A program made the translations under genes and the position numbers. A DNA stretch of 64,000 bases from Tetraselmis striata (lineage: Eukaryota > Chlorophyta > Chlorodendrophyceae > Chlorodendrales > Chlorodendraceae): the NCBI GenBank assembly GCA_006384855.1, contig VCJN01002510.1:62001-126000 (forward strand), in the 5' to 3' direction. The number at the start of each line of letters is the position of its first letter. The stretch's first letter is position 1. Below are positions 33,930-48,103 of the stretch, in pieces. Below the pieces are notes generated by a model, which was not told the origin of the DNA, searched no databases, and saw nothing but the letters and a program-made list of their open reading frames with translations.

Positions 33930-35520
33930 GCCCCTATTTACGCAGCGCAATGCCAGGAACCTTCCGGCACTGCATGCAACATAGGCACTACACATTTCTG
34001 GTGCCACGCGAAATTGCAACCGTCGCATGCTACAATACGGTCACCGGCATGGCTTGAAACTCGGCCGCACTCAAAGCAACACGCATCTGCCTAGGAGAAC
34101 ATGGCCGCCCCAGTGCATGCGCGCTTCTTGCTCAGGCGAGTGTCCTTGGCCTGCTGTGTCTCTAGTCCTTGCGCATGCTTTGTTGGGCGGCCCTTGCTTG
34201 GTTTCCGCCCAATGCACTCCATGCTTTGGTTATGCAGGAACAGAAAACAGTTGCTTGTATAGTCCCCATGCGACCACGTCTGGGCATATAGCGCGCCGCA
34301 AGAAGTCCTCACGCCCGCATGAAAAGTGCACAAGCCATCAAAGGTGCATGTAGCGCCACCAGGACCCGAAAGCCTTCCACAATGTTCAGGTAGCTTTGGA
34401 TGTTGCTACCAGAGGAGCGCCCGGGAGTGAAATACTCCACAGCAAAATGGATGGCCATCTTCCCAAGAGCTAGCTGGTGCCCCTTCTTCGACTGGGCTAA
34501 CTCGCGGAGGCTCTCGCGTCTTTTGCGCTGGCAGGAGAATCGCATCGGTGAAGCCAGAGGTGGCGATCTTGGCTTTGGACAGCAGCGGCGCCAACTTCAG
34601 CGCCCAGCCATGCCATCTTTCTCGGTCAGCAGCTGCGCCCTCCGTTAGGTGTGGTTGGAGTGTTGTGGCGATGTGGGAAGAGGTTGGAGATTCTTGGACT
34701 TTTTTCTCTAACCTGTCAGAAATCTCCGCCAGGAAGCCACCAACGGGGAGCCTCTGCCGCGGAAGCTTCTTTCTTCATGCTGGCAAAGCTTGACTCGGAA
34801 TGGTTGTTGTGGACAGGCAAGCCAGATGGTGTGCTAGCTAAATGCCACTTGTCCCAATTACCACCCCATGTACCCTTAAGGTGGGTCGACAAGGCCTCCT
34901 CTCCCTCTGCCTGCAGCCATTGGTGTAGCAGCTGCTTCCCCCTCTAGCATGACAAGAGCATGAATTGGAATCAATGGGTGCGTGTGAGTGCGACACAAAC
35001 ATGACATGTGCTGAACATGCTAGGGAAAGGTGCTTACTATGGCCGTCGCGTTGGTGTGCACCTTGTGGATGCGCCGCAAGGTGGCAATCACTTCCTGGTA
35101 CATTTGCTGATTTACCAGTAGTTATCTTTCAATGGCATTTCATCGTTGGCTTATTTGCCAAAATAAGATGCAACGAGAGTTCAGTCAAGCCGCGGGCGTT
35201 TGCGTTTGCAAACGCTTATACTCATTGTCCCGGCTGGCGGCCATCGCGGCGTCCAGTGCGCCATCCTTAATGTGGCATGCACGTGCACATCATCGGTGTA
35301 AATGTCCCTACCATGCACAACCATCCAAGTTGGGTGCAATAACAACAATAACACCTTCGATGCTCCCGTCCCTCACCATCACAAAAACAAGTCATCATTC
35401 TCGTTGTCAGAAAAGCCGAAATCGTCCGCCATGGTGTCCGCCATGGCGGCGCCACAGGCAGCGCTGCGGTGGCAGGCGGGTCCGCACAGGCAGCCTGCAA
35501 ACGACGGCACGCCCACAACT
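33930..35520 (-). mobile_element. MULE-like transposase relic with PHD-type finger (unit 2)
   Basis: Counterpart of 11,940-13,530. The region 35,180-35,520 differs more than average between the units, mostly by short insertions and losses. Confidence 0.5.
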
Positions 35521-35599
35521 CGCCCCGCCGGTCCTACACCCCCAGCGCGCCCCAGCCCAGGCCCGCACGGCCCAATTCCACACGCAACCCCTCACAGTT

Positions 35600-38500
35600 C
35601 ACGCAACCCCCCATGCCAGCCAGCGACGTGACCCGCATCACCCCCACACCCCGAGGCCCAGATGGCGTCAACCAATACCTCGTCCACTGGGCCCGGGAAA
35701 TCCTCAACATTGCGGCAATCAACGCCCAAAAGCAAATGGGCTTCATGCCGGCCTCGTGCACACCCATCACACAAGACTGCCTTCCGCCACGAGAAGTACA
35801 AAACGCCGGTCGACGTCATTGTACCCACTGCCACCTCCCCGTTGCATGCATAGTCTGGAACTGCCCAGTCACAAGGTGCCATAACGTGGTCCACGCACCC
35901 CGCTTGCGTCATCGCCAAGGATGCCAGGTGTGCCAAATGCGTCCTTAAAAACAACCACGACGACACCATTCACCTATTCGAGGTCGAATGGGAACCAACC
36001 TGGCAACTAGCCGACTCAATTATGGACACAAAATCCGGACCGCGCGCACTCAATGCAAGCCATCGCATTCGAATGAGACTCGAAACCCCGGAATTCCCCC
36101 CCGCTCAACCGGCCGCGTGGCACCCCTCCAATCACAAAGTGGAAATCAGGCTCGCCACCATCAATCCGGACCTGGACTCCCTGCCTGCGGGGGAATTCAC
36201 TTCAACGTCCAGGACACACATCAACTAGTGTTCCACAAGCCGGACGGCACAGCCTCCCCTACCCTCGACCGCCGAAGGGTCGGAACACCTCCACTTTTCT
36301 CTTCAGACCGGACCGAACAAATAAGACGTTTGCAGAGGAGGTTTATGCGCTCCTAGACAGAGTGGGCACCCTTACGAGTGCCGACGACAATTCCAAACAC
36401 CAAATCCGAAGAAACAGATGGGCCACGGATGAGCGCTTTACATTGGCAATCATGACCGCCCTCCATGCCCGCACATAACTTTTCAGCGACCCCCTCAACA
36501 AGTTGATCTACACCTCCCAATACCATAGTATGTACCCCGAAGATGTAGTTTTCGGCGCTAGAACCCCCAACGACCTGTACTTGTGGGCTGAAACGTCCCT
36601 CGCTAACCCCGAATACGATGAAAAAAGTATGATGAAAGCGGTTGCAACACGCTCTCCGTAGCGTGCACGCTCAACGGCACGAGTCTACCACCACGGTGCT
36701 CATCCTCCCCGAGTGGATAGACGCATCCTACAAGAAAGCTCATCTCCTCAACCACCCCTACATGCATAAATTATGCGAGCTCCCCGCGGACCTCACCAAA
36801 TTCCGGTCCCCAGACCAACACACCGAGACAGCCCCGAACAAGGACCTCGGCACCAAATGGCCGGTGGGAGTGTACTTGGTGGCTTCCGCCCCCTACCTCG
36901 CAAACGTCAACGCAGCGGAAGCTTCGACCAAGATGTCGGCTGCCCTCGGGGTCTTGTACCCCGGCCGCACGCCGCACTTCCACCTTAACACCACCCAACG
37001 CCCAATAAGCCCGGACGCAGCAAGAGCAGCAAAATCATGCCCCCGTCTTCCGAGACCACCTCGCGACTGGCGGATACCACCCGCCGCACAGGAATTCCGC
37101 CCACTGACATCACCAATCCCGTCCATACAACTCATGGAACGACGGCACGACCCGAAACGCTTTACATACATCGACGGCTCCCGCATCCACCTCGGGAGCG
37201 GTGGGAATCGGTGCCGGGACTACACGCCGGGCAATAAACCCATCGCAGTGGGAGTGGACGCGGACAATATTCGCCGCGCCATCACCAGAGCCGAACTGGC
37301 CCGCCATATCGGTGGCACTCGAGTCTGACCTACCGAAGCACATCCTCTCAGATAGCGTAGTCTCCCTTCACCTAATAGAGCGCATGATGTACCGGCCAGT
37401 CACCTTTCGACGCCACGCTCACAAAATACTACTCGAACATATAGTACGCCAACTCCGACACCGAGCGGATTTGGGACTCCGAACCATCCTCCAGAAAGTC
37501 AAAGCCCATATTGGGGGTCGAAGGCAACGAACAAGCCGATATCACCGCCGGCGAAGTAGCCAACGGGATAATCCCACATGACACTATCGTAACCGTAGGC
37601 GCAACTCCCGAACCAAACCGATGACGTGTGGCTGAACCTATGCCAAGGCGCGCCGACCACCACTCACAACCCCCACAACTTGAAAGCCGCCCTTCGGAAC
37701 ACGCCCAACGCTACAGTAGGCTGCGACGCCTCCGACGAAGCCCTGCACTCCCACCTCATAGACCATGCGTTGGCCACAGGTGTAATGCCGGGCCTCGTCA
37801 CCCCCTCGGACATCACCACCTCGGAAAGAATCCATAGGCTGGAGATTCATGTGGGGAACACGCTCAAGCCGAATGAGACGCAAAGGCCCAACCGTCCTTC
37901 ACATGCGGGAAATGCGGACAGCACCTCAGCAACGGTCAAAATGGCAGGCAATTGCCCCTCCATGGCCGGCCTAAAGACAGACCGACACAACAGCATGCTT
38001 AAACTCCTCCTCAACGAGCTGGAAGTCCTAAACGGCGGTCGCCTCGCACGTTATTATCCATAAACGCAGGCAACCAACCTGTGGCTGACCTCTCCTCCCC
38101 CAAGAGATGACTCCCTGATCTCCGACCTATCCGACAGAAATATCACACACAGTCCCGTGCATCAGCATCCCCGACCGCCTAGCGGACGCCCAAGAAGGGG
38201 AATCCGAAGGTCCGAGCGCCGCCCAAGCAACCCACCCTGCTACCCACGACCAATGCTACCCCCTCAACCTCCGCCCTACACACTGCAAGCCGGACGCAGT
38301 ACGCATCTGTCGGATTCGATTGGGACCCGGCCACCGAAACATATCTCCCAACACCGATCCCAAAGCAGACTAAAAAAATACAAATAATCGAATTCAAGTA
38401 CTGTATCCGATCTCAATCATGCCACCGTGCTCGCTCTCATCCGCGAAAAAATACCAACACATGGTGAGGCGCTCTTACGTCAACAAGGCTGGCAGTGTCC

Positions 38501-38780
38501 GGATTGAAATCATCCCCGCCACCCTCAGCCGGCGCGGCACCATGCACACACTCACACTAGAAGCCAATCCATAGCCTCACGGGTCACTCCGCCCCAAGAA
38601 GCAACCCCGGACAAACCCCCTCCGCTCCCAGCGCCGCTGCAATCCGCCTGTGTAGGAAACTCCAACGACACTCAATCGGATGGTTTACATACTCTCCTCC
38701 GCATATCCCGACAATCCCTCAAACCTTGCCATGTCCAACCCCAGTACCTCCCACACCACCCCGCACGCACACCCACCGTT
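35600..38780 (+). mobile_element. LINE-like element with RNase H and ExK nuclease-like domains (unit 2)
   Basis: Counterpart of 13,640-16,840. RNase H lies at about 37,155-37,570 and the EFKYC segment near 38,390. The downstream part up to the nuclease-like segment also shows a CGKCG pair near 37,900, a possible zinc finger between the two domains. Confidence 0.55.
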
Positions 38781-38799
38781 AACATACACGCTTTCCGCA

Positions 38800-39500
38800 G
38801 ACCACCGTACATGACACCCCCGCCATGGCCAGTGGGGACAATACCAAGCGGCATGGAAGGAGGAGGGGCGCGGGCGACAAGGAGGAAGGCCGGAAGCATG
38901 CATTCCGTAATTCCCTAGGGTTCCCGCAGCGGTTTGGATAAAGCAGGTCCTAAAAGCAACTCGGCTTGGGCAGTGGAGAGCAGCAAGTCAACACGTTGTA
39001 AATCAAGTTCAATTTCAATTTGGTGGTCATCTAGGACGTTGAAGTAGAATTCCGCTCTGGGCATGGAGACTTGGGTCCGGGTTGATGGCGGCGAGTATGA
39101 TTGCTACTACGTGGTTGTTGTGTGGCGGTGCCATGCGGCCAATTGGGCGTTGGGGGAACTCCGGGGGTTTCGAGGTCTGATCCGAATACGGTGCGTGGCA
39201 TTCATTTAGCGCGCGCGGCCCGGACGACGTGGTCCATAATGGACTCGGCTAGTTGCCAAGCTGGGTCCCATTGGTACCTCGAAGGGGCGGATGGTGTCAT
39301 CTTTATTGCTATTGATAACGCATTTGGCACACGACTTGGCATGTTCGTGGCGGGGACGCACACGATGTGCATAGTGAATCATTCCGGCGCACCTTTGTGC
39401 ATATGAATCATTCCAGGTGTCTCTTTTGCCCCACGCAGCTCGCGCACAAAGCCATCCTATGGGTTCAGTCAGCAATAATAGAGTCCGCATGTATGTTGCC
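38800..39500 (-). mobile_element. partial inverted copy of the RNase H/nuclease element (unit 2)
   Basis: Counterpart of 16,860-17,490. Numerous one-base differences from unit 1 make its frame shorter. Confidence 0.65.
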
Positions 39501-39539
39501 TGAAATGTGAGGCATGTCGACGTCCTTGTGGGCGCTGGC

Positions 39540-41930
39540 CGCTCAAGGGAAATGAATTCGTACGACGGCCCATTTCAGTGGGGCGCGCTGAAAAACGCGC
39601 TGCTGCAGTACCGGTTGCTCGCTCTCGGCGACGCGAGGCGCCAGTCCGGAGCGCGAAAACATGGCCTTTAACGTGCCGAAAATATTCAACGTTACGGACC
39701 CCGGCGAGCAGTTATCACCACGGTGCAGAGAACCAATTCGGCAGTACGAACGTGGCATGCGTCGTGGTGGGGGCCGCATGAAACTCGGCCTAAAATAGTG
39801 CGAGATCAGCGCGAACGGCAGGTTGCGGTAAACATGCCGGTTCCGTTACCGATCTCGAAAGCAGCGCGGTCGATTGCCGACCAAAAGACCACGCCATAAG
39901 CGTCCGGGCCGAGGGATTGGAGCACGCATCCGCGTCGAAAGGTCCGACTTCGGTGAGTTGGAGCTGGAAAATAGCCAGAAAATAACTACCAGATCAGCCT
40001 GCCCCTCTAACCATTACATGCCGCAGTCCGCCGAAACCGTTGTCTTTACTCCCGGAATTTGTCGTGCAACTACTATGTGCGGATTGTACGTCTGGCAAAT
40101 TTGTTGGCACGCGAGCAACAACTTGTTGATGTGGGGGTAAGTCCAATCCGTCCTTGATAACCGCGCCTTCGGTCGCTGGAATCGCTGAAATCGAAGGAAA
40201 TATGTTTACCCGCGTAAACCGCAGCCCATATCGGTGTAATGTATCCGGAACCAACATGTACAATTCACGCATGTTCGATGACCCATCGAGATTCGTACGA
40301 GTCAGATACTGCTTGTAAAGCCATAATGCATTCGTTCATTACGCCACCGGGCGCCGCCTATAAAACCTGACACCTCCGAAGTAAAGCCTCGAAATCGTGT
40401 ATTGGTTGCAGCACCCCAAGTACCCCGCATCTAGGCGTACTTCGTGCAACGGTTGGAATAATTTTGCATCGTCCGCAACAAGGGTAAAACCGACTTGGTC
40501 CTAGCGCGTACTCGGCCCAGCATCGCCCCAATTGGCCGCGCGAGCACCACGTCCTCGGGTTGTACTCTCGATCAGACGGCATTGCACACCCGCGCGTAGC
40601 AAAGCCAGCCACAGCGAAGTTCGAGATGGCCGGGTCGTGACCCGGTACGGTTCGGTCCGGGTCCCACTCATCAGTCGGACTCGACGTCAGGCCGGTGTGG
40701 AGTGTGTCACGCGCTGCATGCAACTCCGCCAAATAGGCATACATGCCCTCGAGGTAGAACGGCGCACGCCACTTGCATCTTACCGACGACATCAACCAAT
40801 CGCCCACGCGGCACCGACCCCGTGGCAAAAAGCCAATCGTAGACGGGCTGGGCTGCAACAGCACACTTAAGCCGCCCGCGTTGCGGTAACGACACCCGCC
40901 CCGCACGGAATCAAATGATCAACGCCGGTATATTCCATGTGCGTGCTCGGCCACTCGGTCTTTACGTTCTTCGCTGGAAAGCCGTAATCGTCGAGGACCA
41001 AATAGAACATAGTATGGTAATTGCTGCCACCGGGGTAAGCGATCGGAAGAGTTTTGAGGAGGAAATCAATTAGGTACGCCCTGGCAGTCGCAGCTTCGAA
41101 GAGCCATCTTCCAAACTACCCGGGGGACAACATTTCAAGCCCCTATGCGGGCAAGATATTATGAATCACATCGCACCCACAACTGCTGTGTAATGGCCGG
41201 CGACGACGCGACAAACCCATCATGGGCGAATCGATATCGAAAACATTCGCCGGTCACCGGATGCTTGAACCCCATATGGTTGGTGTCGCCGATGTAAACG
41301 GGCCAGCAAAAGAATGCGTCCGTGAGGTCAAAACTTCGCAACCGATTCAAATGGTTGAATGCCCGGGATTACATCGGAGAGAATATCTAAAATCGCATGC
41401 GTGCCGCGCGATATTTGGGTTCATTTCAGACCGAAGGGAGTCGAATATGATCCGAATTGTACGGGTCATGCTTGATATTGCACGCAATCGCGCCATCCGT
41501 GCAGGGCACATACTGCAATATCGGCCTTCGACATGCCCCTGCCCGTGTTGCCGGTCCACCTCGGCCCCAGCCGCAACTTCGGTGGGCGACGAATCCACTG
41601 TTGTGCGAAGCCATAGTGCAACGCCTCCTTCAGTACCGCGGGGACGTGGTCTGCCGCTAGTAAAGCCTCGACGTTAATAACTACCAGCATCCCGGGCTGG
41701 TATATATCGTACTCGGTGTCAAAACCCCCATGTTGCCGCTCGTACCACGCTGCTCACTCCGCCGGCGCTCGCGGCGGTACGTTAAGTGTGAGCATGGCCG
41801 GAATGTCATGCCCTCGCGTGGCCAACTCGACATAATGCCTATGGGTATCGGTACTATCTCCATCGTGGGGTAGTTTTAGGTACACCCCTTTTTAGGTAGA
41901 ATTGGGTAATTTCTGCCCCGATTATGGCCA
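39540..41930 (-). mobile_element. DIRS-type RT, RNase H and methyltransferase-like relic (unit 2)
   Basis: Counterpart of 17,550-19,930. Fossil, broken. Confidence 0.65.
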
Positions 41931-42716
41931 TATATGATCCAACCCGGGAGGTATAGCTAAGATCGAAGTATTTTATAGGACTTTCAGAGGAGTATACCTA
42001 CTAAGCGCTACATGCTGTGGTGAAGTCGAGGGCAGGGGGTGGGAAATCCAAGGAGGCTGGGTTGACCGGATTTCTGAATATGCCGCGCACCGCGTCGGGG
42101 GCCACTCACCGCGTCCCGGACCAGCACCACCGTCACTGTGCCCTTCGCCACGCCGAACTTATGAAAGCCTGTCCTAGCGTCACTCTAGCACCCGAAGGGG
42201 CAGGGGAAGCGGCGGGTCCCGTGCAAGAAGTGCCGAGTGCCGACACTACGCGCCACGAACGGCTGCCAATTGGCGACCAACACTAGCCGTCCATGTAAGC
42301 CAGGTAGCATGTGATTCCTAGCACTATTCCGTGTTCTAGTTGCTCCTCATCTCCCTTCCCGCTCGGCCTCGCCAGCTGGCATCGGGCGCCAGCGCCACAT
42401 ATGCACGAGTGTGGGATGGTAAAGCCTAGCCCCGGCAGGTAGCGCCCCGCCCCACGCGCGGCGATGTGGGTGCCACATCTCCTAGCCCCGTCGCCGCCCT
42501 TGACCGCTCGATATCGTAGCCCCCCGCCCCCTATGGTACCACCTTGATTTATCATCTACCTGTTGAATAATTCCCTCGTTGGAATCCGTGAGCAAACACT
42601 GCGATGGGTGGACGCGGGGCGGACATTCCCGTATGGTCGGTACTCCGGAGGTGGAGGTGTACCAAAAATATTGCTGGTGCACCCGGGACCCAAGCAACAC
42701 CATCTGTGTCAGGCGC

Positions 42717-42877
42717 AGCCGAGATGAGCGACGCTGAGGTGTTTCAGCAGCACCTTCAGCATTTGGAGACGGTGTTTCGGAGGCTCGCAAAGGCGGGCAT
42801 CAGACTGGCGCCCGGCAAGGGGATATGGTCAATCGCCCCGGTTCGGGATCCAGTCAGAATCCGACTAGGGTTGCGGG
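42717..42877 (+). mobile_element. Ty3-like RT scrap (unit 2)
   Basis: Counterpart of 20,720-20,880. Fossil fragment. Confidence 0.5.
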
Positions 42878-43212
42878 GCCTGAAAACCCTGCCCCATGTC
42901 GTGCTATCATGCCTAGTTTGGGTGCTCCATGCCAACACCTTGGACTTTGGCGCTTGATTTTGGCCCGGTGTACCAGAAACATCCCACGATATAGAGATAC
43001 CCGTCTCAAAGCGCCGTCGGCAGATATTTGCGTTGCGAATTAGCTGAGACATGTCTTCATTCGACACACGAGAGAACGATGAGATGTCATTGTCACACAA
43101 CCCCAGCGCCTTCGATAATTGTACAACAACCATCCGCTGGCAAGCCGGGCCCAGGGTCCGCCCCGGACGGCGACGGTCGACTGCCCGCTCATCGCACCTT
43201 CCGCTGCGATGC

Positions 43213-43286
43213 GCTGGATGCTGGACACTGGATGCTGGACGCTGGATGCTGGACGCTGGACAGCGCAAGCGGCCGCTTGCGCTGTC
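43213..43286. repeat. seven GCTGGAY heptamers next to a perfect palindrome (unit 2)
   Basis: Counterpart of 21,216-21,290. The palindrome (43,259-43,286) is a perfect 28-base inverted repeat with no spacer. Confidence 0.85.
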
Positions 43287-43499
43287 ACAGTCACGACCGT
43301 CATAGTGAAGAGGAAGCGGTAGGGCTTCTCTCCGTAAACGCAATCGGCGATGACTGGCATCAAAGCCGATACATGGTGACTCGAGAATAAACCCTCTCCC
43401 CGTCATTTCTCGATCGGCGTCGCCCTCGGGTAGCCCGGCGCAGAGGGCGGGCGAGAGGGGGGGGGGGGAGGGGGGGGGGGGGGGGGGGGAATCAATTGG

Positions 43500-43647
43500 T
43501 CTAACTAAAGGTGACCAGCACGGGCGTGCTTGCCCCCCAACGAACGAAGGCACGGCCTAATGATGGGCACATTAGCGGGGTGCTTTCGTGCGTTGTGTTG
43601 GTCGGAGCCACACAGAAAGCAAGGCTTGCTGCGAGGTTGTAGTTGAA

Positions 43648-43681
<34 letters not shown>

Positions 43682-45310
43682 CCGCCACCTGCCCCACCGC
43701 CTTGGCCGCCACTGCCCCCTACATCGATCGGCCCGGCCGGCTCGATCCATAGCGCGTTGATGTTGCGCCGTGCAAACGGGTTGAGCTCCTTCCGGAGGCC
43801 ATCGTGGAAATGTGGCGACACGCGTGCATCGAACATATGTAGCTGACGCTCCATGATGCAGCGCAAACACGCCCTCCAGCCCGAGAGTGGCGTCGGACCG
43901 CTGAATGATGACAATCGTGATTGTGCATGTTGCACGGATAACGTTAAATTGTATCCCACGCCAGCTCCGAGCCCGGGCGTGCTCGGCCCTCCTCGAGCGG
44001 CAGCTTAATGTCGTAGTAAAGCAAACGCGGCCATACCACGACGCATGCCACCCCCTCGCGACGGGGCACGCCTATAGCTGGGTCGAGGTACGCCACGTCG
44101 TCGCACAAGCTGACGAGCCGAGCACTGATAAATTCCAAATGTTCCGCGAGAGGTTCGTCCGCCGAATGATAGGCTCGTCGCGCGGCAGCCGGGAGGTGGG
44201 CGCACCGTGGTTGAGTTCGGTGATGACCGTCGCTTGCTAACTTTGCTTGACGTCCCGGTGCCGGACGCATCGGGCCATACGGCAGAGGGGCAGGCGGATG
44301 GTTGGCGCGCGTAGGTGACTACCCCCTCCCGCTACGGGTGCGGGTCGTTTCAGGCCCGCCAGTGTCTGCTCGACGCCCTCCATGCAAGTGGTGATCCCTT
44401 GCACTAGCTCCACCACTCTTGCCAGTGCAACTCGCTCTTATTGCACACAGTTGCCACCGAGGGCCGGCTCGTCAGCTGGTGTTTCCTCACGTTGTCCAGC
44501 TGCGGATGTCGACGCTCCTCCCGGGGTTGTCGGCACGTGCTTCAGGTCGCGGAAGAAGGACTCGTGCACCGGGATACACAAACGGAACTAGGCATCACTG
44601 GCGCGTTGTCGTCGTTCAACTCCCGGCCGAGTAGAAGGCCCCGCTCCATGCGGGTGTCGTAGCACACGAAGCACACGTGCACATATCGGTCGCCCATGAG
44701 CACATAGTTGTCGAGAATCTGAATTCGCGACTTGATGGCGCCGCAAGCGCAGTGCTCGCACCGCACCGCCTCGTCCGGACATTCGACCTCCAAGTGCTCC
44801 TCCGATGTCTTGGCGCAGATGCAACAAACCGTCAGCGGCCGGGGGATTGTCCGCCGCGCTCGTCCCTTGCCATGATATGTAGACCATGTGACTTGTTGTT
44901 GCCGCAGAGCGGCGCGTTACCAACCGGTGCGTGAGGGCAACGCTTGCCATCCTTTTGCGGTGCGTTGCACTACCGTGCTAGCGACATGCCGTTGCCCGAA
45001 ACACGCACCAACATATGCTGTCGTACAACGCCACATAGCGTGTCTGGTCGTCTGAACTCAACGCTACCAGTTGCTCTCGGCCCGCGCAAGGTGGCGTGCC
45101 AGCATAGTCAGCTCGGCGCTGCCGCCGTCCTTGTTGCCCACGTATATGACCTTGTGCACTTCGGCGACGCTTACCAGGCGGCGCAACCAATCAATCGCGG
45201 AGTGTCCGTCCTTTCCCACACGATGCAGCTCGACCACCAGGGCTGCGGGGGTTCCAAGGTTAGCGGCTCCCTCAGCCCCTTCCAAGCGACTCGGGCTGGG
45301 AGTCATGATA
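43500..45310 (-). mobile_element. gag-like relic of a DIRS-type retroelement (unit 2)
   Basis: Third copy of the gag-like relic; its part from about 43,972 on is practically identical to that at 1-1,340. Fossil, broken. Confidence 0.35.
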
Positions 45311-45620
45311 CGGTCGGGCGGGGTGATGGGGGTAAGAGCGGGTAGTGGCGAGAGGGAAGTCTTGTCGGTATCTCAGCGATTATAAAGCCGGAACTGAGCC
45401 GGATCTTGGAGACCTCCTAACTATTTGCAGTGGGATAGCCGAAGCGAGGTTCCTACGACCCCTACGGCCCACTACATCCTCTGACCTAGTGCTAGTCGCT
45501 TGATCATCCTCTTCCGTTGCTCCTGTGGCTGTTGCCGGTTGGAGATCAACGATTCTCCAACTGATTGAGCTGTGGCAATAGCTGTCGGTAGGCGTTGAAT
45601 AATTAGTTAAATATTAGATC

Positions 45621-46653
45621 GGCGGTGGTTAGATCGACTAGCTAGGGCGAACGTAGGGCTAGCTAAGGGGGCGCACCTTCCACTTGAGTGGAGGTCACTA
45701 GCCGCGTGCGATGCCGCTAAACTAGTAAAGGCATCGGTGTGGGCGCGTTACGAATCGTCGGCATCGTTAGCACGCAATAAAACCTGGGTATATATGTGCA
45801 TGCGTCTTATATGCGTCAAACCCGTTGCCACAGTACGGTGTGGGTGTCCCCGCGGGGGGTTGTGGCCGGGCTGCACATTCTGATAAATTACGCACCCGAG
45901 TATTTCCCACTGCCCGCCGATTGGCCCGGATTCATGCCATGCCTGAGCGGTTCCTGGAAGACTGCCCTGCATGTGGCGGAGGTGATGAATCTGAGACTAT
46001 CGAACATATGGTGGTGGAGTGCCCGCGGTGGGGGTATCACCGTCATAATTTTTGAGTTGTTTGTTCCGGAGTTGAGGGATTTTATTAGTTGTCAGGTTAT
46101 TGCGTCAACACCCGAGGACTTAACTGCCTTTATTCTGGGCGGGGTCCCCCCCTCCCTTCACGGCGCCCTGGATTTTACTGGGAATGGGAATTTTTCCAGC
46201 CTATGGCTTCGGGCCCTCCTTCAGATTGCCTTCTTTGTTGCACATGTATTGCACTCCCGAAATGCTTTGCTCCGCGGGTTGGGGCTTGCCCCAACTCCCA
46301 TTACTCGAATGGGCCGACGCCCAACCGGGTAGGGCGGACCTTTCGTTGTTAGTGCCGGGTACATGTACCTTGTACCATGGCAGTTCTCTTTGTAGTGCGC
46401 TTTTGTGAAAGCCCTGATGTAACTATATTATTTGTACCATGGCAGTGTTTTAGACGGTGATCCAACAGTGCTGGAAATTCCGTCACTGTCCCCTAGTTAG
46501 TTCTTGCAAAGTGCTCCGGCAATTTGCTTAATGACTATAAATGGACCGTCGCCTTCCCAGGGCTTTCCGTAACTGGATTGCTTCCTAAACGGCCGTCGTA
46601 GAGACGCTGCAAGGGTTTCACTGGTGCCAGTCCTGTCCCGGGGCGAAAAAAAA
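45621..46653 (+). mobile_element. 5'-truncated LINE, 3' end (unit 2)
   Basis: Counterpart of 1,650-2,682 at a constant offset of 43,971 bases and essentially identical to it. Confidence 0.8.
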
Positions 46654-46758
46654 GCGGAGAGCGCGCGACGCACGCGGTCGCGCCGCCCCTCCCGAAAGCA
46701 TCATTTATTCGCCGCGGGTATGTCACCACGACAGCTCCGACGAACATTAGGGTTTTCC

Positions 46759-48103
46759 CTCGTTCCCTCGTTCGTATGAGTTCCTTGGCCGATACCACCA
46801 TCAGACCCGGGAACTTATGCTGACTCGGGCGCTCAGTGGTAGAGCGAGTGACTACGAGTATGTAAGTCGGCGGCTCGAGACCGGCCGGGCCGTGAGAGCT
46901 TAGTCGTCACTGCATACTCGTACCGGTACTGTCTCATCTCGTAACAAAGACGCAGTGATTCAGTACCGGGGTACGTCACGAATCGAATGAGGACCTGAAA
47001 AATGGGCCAACGTGCGGATAGGCGGGCTGGTCCCAGCTCGCCTAGGCCGTCTGTCCGGATTACGAGTACCTGTACCCGTAATACCGGCAAAACCTTTTAT
47101 CCCTCGTTCGTATGAGTTCCCTGGTCGGTCCAACCATCAGACCCGGGAACTTATGCTGACTCGGGCGCTCAGTGGTAGAGCGAGTGACTACGAGTATGTA
47201 AGTCGGCGGCTCGAGACCGGCCGGGCCGTGAGAGCTTAGTCGTCACTGCATACTCGTACCGGTACTGTCTCATCTCGTAACAAAGACGCAGTGATTCAGT
47301 ACCGGGGTACGTCACGAATCGAATGAGGACCTGAAAAATGGGCCAACGTGCGGATAGGCGGGCTGGTCCCAGCTCGCCTAGGCCGTCTGTCCGGATTACG
47401 AGTACCTGTACCCGTAATACCGGCAAAACCTTTTATCCCTCGTTCGTATGAGTTCCCTGGTCGGTCCAACCATCAGACCCGGGAACTTATGCTGACTCGG
47501 GCGCTCAGTGGTAGAGCGAGTGACTACGAGTATGTAAGTCGGCGGCTCGAGACCGGCCGGGCCGTGAGAGCTTAGTCGTCCCTGCATACTCGTACCGGTA
47601 CTGTCTCATCTCGTAACAAAGACGCAGTGATTCAGTACCGGGGTACGTCGCGAATTGAATGAGGACCTGAAAAATGGGCCAACGTGCGGATAGGCGGGCT
47701 GGTCCCAGCTCGCCTAGGCCGTCTGTCCGGATTACGAGTACCTGTACCCGTAATACCGGCAAAACCTTTTATCCCTCGTTCGTATGAGTTTCCTGGTCGG
47801 TCCAACCATCAGACCCGGGAACTTATGCTGACTCGGGCGCTCAGTGGTAGAGCGAGTGACTACGAGTATGTAAGTCGGCGGCTCGAGACCGGCCGGGCCG
47901 TGAGAGCTTAGTCGTCACTGCATATTCGTACCGGTACTGTCTCATCTCGTAACAAAGACGCAGTGATTCAGTACCGGGCTACGTCGCGAATTGAATGAGG
48001 ACCTGAAAAATGGGCCAACGTGCGGATAGGCGGGCTGGTCCCAGCTCGCCTAGCCCGTCTGTCCGGATTACGAGTACCTGTACCCGTAATACCGGCAAAA
48101 CCT
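46759..48103 (+). repeat. 336-bp tandem repeat, four copies (unit 2)
   Basis: Counterpart of 2,788-4,132 at a constant offset, nearly identical. Each copy holds the same A-box/B-box-like pair. Confidence 0.85.
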
